From Halobellus clavatus (lineage in GTDB: Archaea; Halobacteriota; Halobacteria; Halobacteriales; Haloferacaceae), in NCBI RefSeq assembly GCF_900107195.1, contig NZ_FNPB01000016.1, positions 1 through 60,453 of the forward strand: a stretch of DNA of 60,453 nucleotides. The letters run 5' to 3'. Under the pieces are notes generated by a model. That model was not told where the DNA came from, did not search any database, and saw only the letters and a program-made list of their open reading frames with translations. Position 1 is the first letter of the stretch; every line of letters starts with the position of its first letter. Made by a program: the position numbers and the translations under genes. Below, piece after piece: positions 44,876-52,291 of this stretch.

Positions 44876-44888
44876 ATATTTTTATACC
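44876..44888 (+). promoter_or_regulatory. TATA box of third orc gene
   Basis: An AT-rich TATTTTTATACC block centred near 44882 lies about 28 bases before ATG 44910, giving a leaderless or nearly leaderless transcript. The degenerate family C repeat at 44856-44875 sits directly upstream of it, where it could serve autoregulation. Confidence 0.65.
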
Positions 44889-44909
44889 CAGAGTTCGAGG
44901 GGCTTCATA

Positions 44910-46409
44910 ATGGGACGAGAGGGACGTAGAGCAGGATCGAATCACGCGGAAGATGAGGGGGATCGTGAATCTTCTTCTGCTGATCCTGAAAGCCCTGAGT
45001 CGACGGGCGAGGATATAGATTCGCTCGATACATCACAAGCGACGTTCGAGAACGACTCGGATCCAACCGATTCGTCTCAAGAAGCAACCAACGGCGACGG
45101 TGGCGGCATCTCAATCCGGGATCGACTCCAAACCGAGTCGTCCGGCGGGGTCTTCGCGAACAAAGACCTCGTTCGGTCAGATACCATCATCGACGAGGAT
45201 CGTATCGTCGGTCGTGATGACCAGCTGGGCCGTGTCGTCGACAACCTGAAACCGGTACTCCAGAACGAAGGCATCCCGGATATGCTTCTGAGTGGTCCCT
45301 CTGGAACTGGGAAGTCGCTCATCATTCATGCAGTCTGCAAACAGATCGTTGAACTGTGTGAATCTCAAGACAAGACCTTCGGGGTCATTTCAATCAACTG
45401 CGAGGGGCCGAAGACTGCAGATCGGGCTGTCTATCGGTTAGTTAAAGCTGCTGCCAACGACCTCGGCGTTGATCCTGGTGTTCCCCAAACTGGCGTTTCA
45501 ACGGATCAGAAGCTCGAGCGACTGTACGAACTCATGCGAGAGTATTATGACGGTGTCATCTTCATCCTCGATGAGATCGATATGCTCGAGGGACCGTATC
45601 AGGAAGCAGAGTACAATTCTCTCATCTACCAGCTTTCACGGGCTCGCAAACTCGCCGACTTTGATGGTCCCATCTCACTTACGACGATAACGAACTATGC
45701 CGACTTCATGAAGGATCTCAACAGCCGCGCACAGAGTTCCTACAATCCCGACGACATCTTCTTCGACGATTACGATGCGACGCAACTCCGTAGTATTCTC
45801 CACAACCGGGGGGACGCCTTCAAGCCAGAATCACTTGCAGATGATGTCATTCCGCTTGTTGCCGCGTTTGGATCCCAAACGCACGGGGATGCGCGAAAGG
45901 CGATTGATCTCCTCAGATGGGCTGGCGAATTAGCTGAGCGGCGTGGAGCTGACACGGTTACCGAGACTGATGTCCGTGAAGCCCAGGAGAAATACACCGA
46001 AAACCGCAAACTCCGCCATATCAGCGGAATATCGACTCAAAAGAAACTCTCGATTTACGCTGTGGCGGCGACGGCACACTACGCAAGAGAACATCCTGAG
46101 TGGATCCCTGCTGGACCTGCGTTCAAGACGTACCAATTTATTGCTGATACGATGGACGCGGACCAGTACAGTCGCGAGACCTTCGTAAATCACGTCACTG
46201 AGCAGAGTACGTACGGTGTGTTGGACTTTGAGCGTCGAGGTAAGGGGCGAGGCAAAGGAGTGCATATGTATTTCTCCCTCTCTGAAGATCCGGAAACGAT
46301 CATGGAGACGATCCGTGAGGATTCCCGGTTCGAAGATCTAGCTCACGAAGAGGCGACAATCAGTGCGGTTGTCCGCGAACGGCTGAAGCAGTTCCAGAGT
46401 AAGAACTAA
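44910..46409 (+). CDS. orc1: Orc1/Cdc6-family initiator, third copy
   Basis: The longest of the three, 499 residues. The first about 90 are acidic and disordered, as in chromosomal-type haloarchaeal Orc1 proteins. VFANKDLVRSDTIIDEDRIV, then GRDDQLGRVV, is the canonical N-terminal Orc motif. Walker A is LLSGPSGTGKSLIIHAV, Walker B IFILDEIDMLEG, sensor 1 ISLTTITNYADF and sensor 2 GDARKAIDLLRWAGE. The winged-helix domain (KKLSIYAVAATAHYAREHPE, then VTEQSTYGVLDFERRGKGRG) binds DNA. It has a TATA box at -28. Ten family C repeats flank it, six upstream and four downstream. Confidence 0.95.
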   Translation: MGREGRRAGSNHAEDEGDRESSSADPESPESTGEDIDSLDTSQATFENDSDPTDSSQEATNGDGGGISIRDRLQTESSGGVFANKDLVRSDTIIDEDRIVGRDDQLGRVVDNLKPVLQNEGIPDMLLSGPSGTGKSLIIHAVCKQIVELCESQDKTFGVISINCEGPKTADRAVYRLVKAAANDLGVDPGVPQTGVSTDQKLERLYELMREYYDGVIFILDEIDMLEGPYQEAEYNSLIYQLSRARKLADFDGPISLTTITNYADFMKDLNSRAQSSYNPDDIFFDDYDATQLRSILHNRGDAFKPESLADDVIPLVAAFGSQTHGDARKAIDLLRWAGELAERRGADTVTETDVREAQEKYTENRKLRHISGISTQKKLSIYAVAATAHYAREHPEWIPAGPAFKTYQFIADTMDADQYSRETFVNHVTEQSTYGVLDFERRGKGRGKGVHMYFSLSEDPETIMETIREDSRFEDLAHEEATISAVVRERLKQFQSKN

Positions 46410-46432
46410 TCTCCTCCGGATTCTCCCAGCAC

Positions 46433-46623
46433 TTACTACTCGAAAACGGGGGGTGTTCGTATCCAGCGTGCTGCGTTACAACTCGAAAATGGGGGGTGTC
46501 GGTCGTCGGGATGTCTCGTTACTACTCGAAAACGGGGGGTGGGTGAGCCAAGAGATTTGACGTGCCGGTCGATGTACTGTGCTATCCCCTTTCCATCTCC
46601 CATTTACAACTCGAAAACGGGGG
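46433..46623. repeat. origin repeats of family C, phased downstream array
   Basis: TTAC(A/T)ACTCGAAAACGGGGG-type repeats start at 46433, 46476, 46519 and 46604, all in the same orientation. Spacings are 43, 43 and 85 bases (about 2 x 43), so the sites fall on the same helical face. A GGGGGGTG run ends every copy. The stretch 46410-46716 holds nothing else. Confidence 0.85.
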
Positions 46624-46716
46624 GTGTGTCCTACGATTTTCTTGTCGTCTATACCATCGTGATGCGGAGTTCGTGGGGAAACGACGGCAACGTGGGATGG
46701 GGGCCCCAGGTTGCGT

Positions 46717-47040
46717 TCACTTGTCCGGATTGACCGGCCCTTTGTACTTTGACGTCACTGTGTCACCTTCTCTCCACTGCCAGTAGTAGTAGCGGTTATC
46801 GTTGATCTCCTTGATTGTGATCGTGGCTTTCGCTGGGACATCGTCCGGGAGGTCGTTGGGCCGCTCTTCGATTTCGTCTTCATCTGACTCTTCGTCGAGA
46901 CGAGCCTCACGTTCCTTGTGTTCGGCTACTGCCTCGGCGTAGCGGGCAACGTGCTGGAGCTGGTCTGGGGAGCATCCATTAAGCGTATCGACGATGTCTG
47001 ATGGGAGTTCCGCTGGCGGCGTCGGTGGTTCGTAGGACAT
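46717..47040 (-). CDS. DUF6788-like plasmid protein
   Basis: A 107-residue protein from ATG 47040 (MSYEPPTPPAELPSD); an upstream in-frame start exists at 47079 but overlaps the repeat element. The N-terminal half is helical (LQHVARYAEAVAEHKEREAR). The C-terminal half is the compact signature ATITIKEINDNRYYYWQWRE, then GDTVTSKYKGPVN, which recurs in haloarchaeal plasmids (DUF6788 by memory). The inverted-repeat element 47054-47095 lies 14-55 bases before its start, overlapping where its TATA box should be. Function unknown; operator control is inferred. Confidence 0.75.
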   Translation of the reverse strand: MSYEPPTPPAELPSDIVDTLNGCSPDQLQHVARYAEAVAEHKEREARLDEESDEDEIEERPNDLPDDVPAKATITIKEINDNRYYYWQWREGDTVTSKYKGPVNPDK

Positions 47041-47053
47041 GGGTCGATCTGTG

Positions 47054-47095
47054 TTAACCAACACTGGGGGCAGAATCAATAGTTTTGTTGGTTAA
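47054..47095. repeat. 42-bp inverted-repeat element, copy 3
   Basis: TTAACCAAC (47054-47062), a 24-base spacer, GTTGGTTAA (47087-47095), with matching A/T extensions (GTGTTAACCAACA and TTTGTTGGTTAA). It lies directly in front of the DUF6788-like gene. Confidence 0.8.
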
Positions 47096-47169
47096 AACTA
47101 TCCAGATTCGATTTCCCACCGCTCACCGTATTCAGCATCTATCTACACCAGACGACCGAGCTAACCCGG

Positions 47170-47405
47170 GTGGATGTCTTTGTGACCGCCGGCTTGGAGT
47201 GGAGTCTCCCGTTCGTAATCGGTGTGGGTGTCACGTTCGCCCTCAAGATTGGCGTCAGTTCGACGTTTGATCTGGCACTGGCCGAATCACAACGACTCGA
47301 GGTGGTCTGGATCCCATGCTCGTCGGTGGGGCTGTCATCGTGATCGGCTCGGTTCTCCTCGGCAAGTCTCTCAGTCAGTCGTTTCCTTCGTCTCACCCCG
47401 TGTGA
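47170..47405 (+). pseudogene. two-TM membrane protein relic
   Basis: From GTG 47170 a frame reads VDVFVTAGLEWSLPFVIGVG and FALKIGVSSTFDLALAESQR, then continues in another frame as LDPMLVGGAVIVIGSVLLGK and ends SHPV before TGA 47403-47405. Each part holds one hydrophobic helix. A single-base change near 47300 splits it. No family is recognised. It may have been a small inner-membrane protein; it is now broken unless the shift is an assembly error. Confidence 0.35.
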
Positions 47406-47441
47406 CTCCTGCATAGTGAGACTACATGAGGACCAGTGACG

Positions 47442-48260
47442 CTACGAGTTTGAGGGGAGGCGCCCATCAGGTCGTGGGACCCGCCCCTGCTTGATCTCGT
47501 GATCGACTCGCCGGAGGTGTTTACAGCCGCCCTCGGGCGTACGCTTCCGCCAGTCTGGACACGTACACGACTCGCTGATCACGTCGACTTCATACCAGTT
47601 TCCGGACGCCGATCGGACCTCATAGCGGCCACCCTTTTCGAGCAGCGAGACGGCCATCGATTCGTCGACGGCACGGCTGGTTCGCGGCTCGAGGTCGTCG
47701 TGCTGGGGCGAGTGCTCCGTGACGACCATCCGATCGCGTACGTCGCCGGTGCGGCCGCCGTCTGGGGCAACCGCAGCTTCGGGATCCTGGAGCCGATTCG
47801 CAAGCAGGCCCTCGACCGGATGTCCCTCCGGCCACAGATAGTGGACTTCCTGACGCTCGCGATGGTCGTAGGAGCCACAGGCGGCAGCGCTCCCAGTCCA
47901 GACACGCCACGCCCCGAGTGCTGCCATCACGTCGACGATGACTCGCGGAACTGCCTTGTGCTCGTCGGGGTAGAACACCCGGAAACGGGTACACGCCTCC
48001 TGCGGCGAAACCGTCTCCCACCATTCGACGTCGTCATCCCAGCTCTCGTACATCGCCTTGTCCTCCCCGTATCCGACAGTCACGCCGTCAATCTGCGGTA
48101 TCTCCACCGATGTTTCGTCAGCCTCGTCTTCGAGCAGCCGAAGGACGGCGTACCGAAGATACTCGTGTTCCGGATGGCCCGAAGATTGGGCGACCTGCTC
48201 GTGGTGCTCTGCGACTCGCTCTGCCTCGTCGAGAACAGTCGTTAGATATCGGTCGGTCAT
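47442..48260 (-). CDS. SWIM zinc-finger protein
   Basis: A 272-residue protein. The C-terminal SWIM motif (CxCx-n-CxH) is complete: ESCTCPDWRKRTPEGGCKHL. The N-terminal about 200 residues are acidic and mixed, with no enzyme motif that I recognise (YESWDDDVEWWETVSPQEAC). SWIM domains bind DNA or proteins and are frequent in haloarchaeal plasmid genes. The frame starts at ATG 48260. Inverted-repeat copy 4 lies 52-93 bases upstream. It is a candidate nucleic-acid-binding accessory protein. Confidence 0.82.
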   Translation of the reverse strand: MTDRYLTTVLDEAERVAEHHEQVAQSSGHPEHEYLRYAVLRLLEDEADETSVEIPQIDGVTVGYGEDKAMYESWDDDVEWWETVSPQEACTRFRVFYPDEHKAVPRVIVDVMAALGAWRVWTGSAAACGSYDHRERQEVHYLWPEGHPVEGLLANRLQDPEAAVAPDGGRTGDVRDRMVVTEHSPQHDDLEPRTSRAVDESMAVSLLEKGGRYEVRSASGNWYEVDVISESCTCPDWRKRTPEGGCKHLRRVDHEIKQGRVPRPDGRLPSNS

Positions 48261-48311
48261 AGTTCGTGGAGACGGGAGTGCGCCTCCGCCCCTCGGCGGG
48301 CGCTGATAGAC

Positions 48312-48353
48312 TTAACCAACGAATAGCGATCAGTCGTATCCTCAGTTGGTTAA
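48312..48353. repeat. 42-bp inverted-repeat element, copy 4
   Basis: TTAACCAAC (48312-48320), a 24-base spacer, GTTGGTTAA (48345-48353). It lies in the divergent gap between the SWIM gene (start 48260) and the winged-helix gene (start 48485). Confidence 0.8.
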
Positions 48354-48484
48354 TTCATCTCTGCTCAAATGCTGAGCCGGATCGGACTACCGGAGCCAAG
48401 AATAGTATATCTGTATAGAGATAACTCTATAGGAGATACGGGGGACAAGACTAATACCGTTAGATGCGATACCGATAACTAACG

Positions 48485-49159
48485 ATGATGGAGTACGTCG
48501 ACGAGACCGCGGCGAAGATCATGGTCGCGGCCCGGCCGGGTGACTCGATCCGGCGAATCGCCCAGAAGATCGACGGCTCCTACTCGTGGGTCTACGACTG
48601 GATCGAGCGGTTGGAGGACGCAGGCTTCATCCGGCGTGAGGACGGCGTCTACATCGAGAAGTACGCTGTCAGGGATCGCTACTACGATCTCGTCGCGGCC
48701 ATCTCTCGCGCTGTTCCCCCTTCGATCGACGACGGCTACGTCATTCCACACTTCGCCGGGATGCCCTTTGCGTACACGAAAATCGACGGCGTCTACGTCT
48801 GGACCCACGGCGGCTATCAGATCGCCCGCGGCCACGACGACTATCCGATCTTCATCCAGGTCGCCGACCAGGACGTCGAACGGTGGACGGCGTTCTTCGA
48901 TGAGTTCGGGATTCCGAGCCGGATCGAAGAGCGGCCGGATGCAACCGACTACGATGCGACTGTCTCGTACGTGTTGTTCCCGAGGAGTGGGGACATCACT
49001 CGCGAGTGGGTTGACGGCAATCCGGTCATTCCGTTGGACGAGGTAATCGAGCACATGTTGGAGTACCGGGTGAACTACGAGCCGGCGTTGGAGATGATCG
49101 CCGATGAGTACGACCGCGATATCGACGCGTCCCACGAGGATCCGTGTCTCAATGCATGA
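48485..49159 (+). CDS. winged-helix AbiEi-like antitoxin/regulator
   Basis: A 224-residue protein. The N-terminal winged helix spans residues 1-65 (VDETAAKIMVAARPGDSIRR, then IAQKIDGSYSWVYDWIERLE). It is followed by a conserved middle region (IPHFAGMPFAYTKIDGVYVW, then THGGYQIARGHDDYPIFIQV) and an acidic tail. A close paralog is encoded at 51398-52063 with the same WTRGGYQVAREPDDYPLFI core. Such proteins pair with a nucleotidyltransferase-like partner in the AbiE-type toxin-antitoxin arrangement. The partner here is reduced to 32 codons (49156-49254). Confidence 0.7.
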   Translation: MMEYVDETAAKIMVAARPGDSIRRIAQKIDGSYSWVYDWIERLEDAGFIRREDGVYIEKYAVRDRYYDLVAAISRAVPPSIDDGYVIPHFAGMPFAYTKIDGVYVWTHGGYQIARGHDDYPIFIQVADQDVERWTAFFDEFGIPSRIEERPDATDYDATVSYVLFPRSGDITREWVDGNPVIPLDEVIEHMLEYRVNYEPALEMIADEYDRDIDASHEDPCLNA

Positions 49160-49254
49160 GCCTCGGTGAACGCGAAGACGAATTGCTGGACACTCTGGAG
49201 GCCGTCATTTCCTGTGGGTCACGAGCGGCTTACTGGGCCGTGAGGCGTTCGTAG
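49156..49254 (+). pseudogene. N-terminal stub of an AbiEii-like partner
   Basis: ATG 49156 overlaps the TGA of the winged-helix gene (ATGA). The frame reads MSLGEREDELLDTLEAVISC, then stops at TAG 49252-49254 after 32 codons. An opening like this is expected for a nucleotidyltransferase partner of about 200 residues. The rest was removed and is replaced by the convergent PIN toxin gene. Confidence 0.5.
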
Positions 49255-49643
49255 AATGCTCTGGGCTCGACAATATCGATCCCCTGGAACGAATCGAGAT
49301 CGAGCAGGTGGCGGTCGCCGGAGACGATGTAGTCGACATTCCCGGCTACGGCAGCTTCGAGAAACTTGTCGTCATCGGGATCGTCGTCGACCGCCGTGAT
49401 CTCTTCGTCCGGGTCGACGAACTCCGCGAAGTAGCGGATCGTTTCGACCTCCTCCTGGACGTCTTCCTCGTCCATCTGGAACTTCTCTGGGTATTTGAGC
49501 AGGGTGTCTCGAAATTCTGTGAGTGTCGCGACGGAGACGACGATCTGATACTCGCTGCTAAACCCCTTGACGACGATTTCGTGGGGGACACCCGTAGAGA
49601 TGACACTCGAAATGAAGACATTCGTGTCGAGAACGGCTCTCAT
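49230..49643 (-). CDS. vapC: PIN-domain toxin (COG1569 type)
   Basis: A 137-residue PIN-domain ribonuclease. The four acidic catalytic residues are visible: Asp in RAVLDTNVFISS, Glu in TLTEFRDTL, Asp in DDDKFLEAAVAG and Asp in DYIVSGDRHLLDLD. It would cleave RNA in a divalent-metal-dependent manner. ATG 49643 overlaps the end of the AbrB gene by 4 bases. Both halves of this pair look intact, so it is probably an active toxin-antitoxin module. Its 3' end overlaps the stub of the partner lost from the neighbouring locus. Confidence 0.88.
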   Translation of the reverse strand: MRAVLDTNVFISSVISTGVPHEIVVKGFSSEYQIVVSVATLTEFRDTLLKYPEKFQMDEEDVQEEVETIRYFAEFVDPDEEITAVDDDPDDDKFLEAAVAGNVDYIVSGDRHLLDLDSFQGIDIVEPRAFYERLTAQ

Positions 49644-49903
49644 TCATCGGCGCCCCGCGCTTCGTGGACCAGCTCGTTGACCTCGTCTATCGACAGATCG
49701 ACCGTTTCAGCACGCTCCTCGACACGCTGCTGGAACTCCTTGACGGAGGGGAGCTCAAGTTTCTTCAGCACGAGGCCGTAGTCCGTTGGAACGACCATCA
49801 GTTTCGTCCCCTGTTCGAGGCCGAACTGTTTGCGTAGCCGACTTGGGATGGTGATCTGCCCCTTTGATGTCACCGTCGCGACTTCCGGGTCGTCAGTACT
49901 CAT
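49640..49903 (-). CDS. vapB: AbrB-type antitoxin of the PIN toxin
   Basis: An 87-residue protein from ATG 49903 (MSTDDPEVATVTSKGQITIP); a longer frame upstream to 49948 is not conserved. The swapped-hairpin DNA-binding part is ATVTSKGQITIPSRLRKQFG, then LEQGTKLMVVPTDYG, followed by a helical acidic tail that would clamp the PIN toxin. It is the first gene of the operon and presumably represses it. This pair differs from the VapB/VapC pair at 30206-30687, whose toxin is truncated. Confidence 0.85.
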   Translation of the reverse strand: MSTDDPEVATVTSKGQITIPSRLRKQFGLEQGTKLMVVPTDYGLVLKKLELPSVKEFQQRVEERAETVDLSIDEVNELVHEARGADE

Positions 49904-50003
49904 GAGTGACTCTACGTAAGAATTCCTTACCCATCGTCTTGAACCCACCGGTCAGGTCGAGTCCACTGCGTCTTCCGCTTGTCGTCTGCTTCCTTGTTAA
50001 GAA

Positions 50004-50368
50004 TCAGCGCTCGGGACCGTAGACAAGTGCTGAGCGGCTTTCGTAGCCCCACTCCCGGTACTCGAACCACCGTTGGACCTTCGCACTGTCGGCACTCTTC
50101 TGGCCGACGACGACCTCGTCGTTCGGGCACTCTGGACAGCGGAGCTCCGACTGGGGGCGCTTTTCGAGTTCGTCCCGAAGCGCCGTGGCGTCCTTCGTCG
50201 CGAAGCCGCGCGACCACACGGGTAGCTCTCGACGAGAATCCCGGCCCGCCACGTGTGGATGTGCGAATCTGGTGCTCGGTGCAGGACTGCTTGAGCGTCG
50301 ATCTCTGTATGTCGGTACGCCAGGGTCGGTGTACGGCTCTCTCGCGTCCAATTTGTGAGTCGTGTCAT
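50004..50368 (-). pseudogene. zinc-ribbon orphan (DUF7568-like), frameshifted copy
   Basis: A degenerate paralog of the intact gene at 59102. The start MTRLTNWTRESRTPTLAYRH is in one frame. After a 1-base deletion near 50221 (TACCCGTGTGG instead of TACCCxGTGTGG) the rest continues in another frame (VWSRGFATKDATALRDELEK, CPECPNDEVVVG, WFEYREWGYES). The second zinc knuckle is also lost, since CRNCGYE of the intact copy became YREWGYE. It is dead in two ways. Confidence 0.75.
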
Positions 50369-50370
50369 AG

Positions 50371-50604
50371 TTACTCCTCGAAGAGACAGCGAGCGGCCGC
50401 ATCGTCGCCGGCGAGTATCTGTTGGTCCTCGGCCGTATCAGCGAAGAGCGTGGGCTGATCGCCTTCTTCTGAGTGCTCGACTTCGGGCCGATCGTCGACG
50501 CCGAACTCGCTCGCCTCGGGTCGGCCAAGTCGTGAATCGCGGTCGCGGTGATCCACGTCAGCGCCGAAGTCCTCGAGTGATGTCTCGATGCTCGTTTCGG
50601 TCAC
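50371..50604 (-). CDS. small acidic orphan protein
   Basis: A 77-residue protein from GTG 50604 (VTETSIETSLEDFGADVD). The end TLFADTAEDQQILAGDDAAA, then RCLFEE, recurs in haloarchaeal plasmid proteins. A plausible longer start at 50666 (MTD...) would require removing one base, so the N-terminus may be shortened by a frameshift. It is 2 bases upstream of the frameshifted zinc-ribbon relic and was probably co-transcribed with it. Function unknown. Confidence 0.45.
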   Translation of the reverse strand: MTETSIETSLEDFGADVDHRDRDSRLGRPEASEFGVDDRPEVEHSEEGDQPTLFADTAEDQQILAGDDAAARCLFEE

Positions 50605-50720
50605 TTCGAGCTGGCCATCATCACCGAACGCGGTCTGTCGTTGAATCTCGATTTTAGGTCGGTCATCTCATTCGAGTCTCCACCCACCGAGGCCCTGACA
50701 AACTGCCCCTAGCTGTCGCG

Positions 50721-50942
50721 TCAGCCGTCCTGTGAGCGGATTTCACTGGCCTGATCTTCGAGCCGGCGGAGGACCTGGACGCGCTGCTGATTCGCGTTCT
50801 CGTAGGCGACGCACGCTCGCAGCGTCTCCATGTCGTGAATCGTCACAATGCCGGCGTTGATGAGTCGGGTATTCGGGGATTCGAGCCGTTGTTCTGGTGA
50901 AAGCTTGCTTGTGTTAGACGATTGACTGTCAGGATTGCCCAC
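50721..50942 (-). CDS. small haloarchaeal orphan protein
   Basis: A 73-residue protein. GTG 50942 is chosen because GGAGGCGA lies about 10-14 bases before it; the frame continues further up only into the TnpB relic. The conserved part is NAGIVTIHDMETLRACVAYE, then NANQQRVQVLRRLEDQASEI, a short helical protein seen in haloarchaeal accessory DNA. The TnpB fragment inserted upstream starts within about 100 bases of its start, so its native promoter may be lost. Confidence 0.55.
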   Translation of the reverse strand: MGNPDSQSSNTSKLSPEQRLESPNTRLINAGIVTIHDMETLRACVAYENANQQRVQVLRRLEDQASEIRSQDG

Positions 50943-51045
50943 TGATGATCGCCTCCGCTCCTGTTGAGGCGCGGATAAACAGCGTCGGTTCGCTCTGGCC
51001 GCTTTATTTCTTAGCGGCAGCCACGCACAGAAAGCGGATGCGGGG

Positions 51046-51378
51046 TCGTCGTGGCTACAGTAGAGCCACAGTACACGAGCCAGCAATGCTCGAAGTGTGG
51101 CTGTATCTTGGAGGAAAACCGGGATGGTCAACACTTCGAGTGCTTGGACTGTTCCTATCAGGCAAATGCAGACTACAACGCGGCGAAGAACGTGGCGCGA
51201 AAACTCGCGCGAAAACTCTAGCGAGGGCAGAAGTCCCCCGCTGGAGGGGCGTTCTGTCAGTACGCCCTGAAGTCGGGGATGATGACCGTGAACGCGACTG
51301 ACGTGGCGTCCGACACCCCAGTGTCGGCAGAACGGGAGTCCACCGAAAAGCCCACGACTTCAGTCGTGAGTCACTGAC
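51046..51378 (+). pseudogene. tnpB: TnpB C-terminal fragment with right end
   Basis: A frame reads [40 protein letters not shown], then RKLARKL and a stop near 51220. It continues as QYALKSGMMTVNATDVASDT. This is the zinc finger and last catalytic Asp (NADYNAAKN) of a TnpB; the first about 280 residues are gone. The 3' palindrome CACGACTTCAGTCGTG at 51353-51368 is retained, so the right end of the element, where the guide RNA would be encoded, is still present. Confidence 0.8.
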
Positions 51379-51397
51379 TGCGGTCTTCTTGGCTCAT

Positions 51398-52063
51398 TCA
51401 GGTTGGCTCCCGGCGATAATTCACATCGGTGTCGACCTGGTCGTACATCCGGTCGAGCATGTCGAGTGCGGACTCGAAGGTTGCGTAGTATTCGTTTGCG
51501 AACGCAACAGCGTCCTGAAGCGGAATGACGGGTCGTCCGTCGACCATCTCAGCCTCGATCTCTGCCCGTGGCTCGAGGACAACCTGAATAGCGCCGTCGA
51601 GACCGTCGGCAGGTTGGCGGTCCTCCGCAGTGGGGATCCCAAATCGGTCGAAGAACGCTGTCCAGGCGTCAAAATCTGACTCGTGGACGGCGATGAACAG
51701 CGGATAATCATCCGGCTCGCGAGCGACTTGATAGCCACCGCGAGTCCAGACGTAGACTGCATCGATAGCGGTGAATGCGTAGTCCATGCCAGCGAACTGC
51801 GGAAGGACGTACGCCTCCGGGATTGACGGCGGCGAGGTAGCCGCTGCTGCGGCCAGGAACTCGAGCCCGACATCCCGAATCGTCTGATCAAGGAACTGGA
51901 GACCATCATCATACACGACGTAGCCGGCCTCCTCGAGACGGTTCACGACGCGCCGAATCGTCTCCCGGTTCTCGTCGATCTTCCGCGCGACGCCGGAGAT
52001 GGAATCGCCTGGATCGAGCGCGAGGAGGACCTTGAATTCCTTCTCACCGCACACCTCATACAT
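51398..52063 (-). CDS. winged-helix AbiEi-like regulator, paralog
   Basis: A 221-residue protein from ATG 52063 (MYEVCGEKEFKVLLALDPGD). The upstream open frame to 52189 lacks conservation. A winged helix (SISGVARKIDENRETIRRVV) is followed by the same core as the gene at 48485: LPQFAGMDYAFTAIDAVYVW, then TRGGYQVAREPDDYPLFIAV. No partner gene lies next to it. The 5' TnpB relic and the ATPase gene upstream show that this locus has been rearranged. It may act as a lone repressor. Confidence 0.7.
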   Translation of the reverse strand: MYEVCGEKEFKVLLALDPGDSISGVARKIDENRETIRRVVNRLEEAGYVVYDDGLQFLDQTIRDVGLEFLAAAAATSPPSIPEAYVLPQFAGMDYAFTAIDAVYVWTRGGYQVAREPDDYPLFIAVHESDFDAWTAFFDRFGIPTAEDRQPADGLDGAIQVVLEPRAEIEAEMVDGRPVIPLQDAVAFANEYYATFESALDMLDRMYDQVDTDVNYRREPT

Positions 52064-52291
52064 TCTATAGCTACACAAATTTGTGTAACAGACAAAAGTA
52101 TTATTCTTTGTGTGGGTCTGCTGGCTGGATCTGGCGAGCGTCCTCAGTAACCCCCGACTGCCGAGATCATCGCCCGGCTCACTCCTCACCTCGATCTTCT
52201 GAGTATAGATTGGGGTCGACAGCGTCTGAAACCTCTGTTTGGAACTTGGTGAACTTATGGGTAAGAAACAGGACGTTAGTCGTGGGAGAAG

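Noticed and set aside
43519-46623. CRISPR array made of TTACAACTCGAAAACGGGG repeats
   Set aside because: Spacing is irregular upstream and copies occur in both orientations around an orc gene. There are no cas genes, and the Cas4-like domain belongs to a primase fusion. They fit origin boxes.
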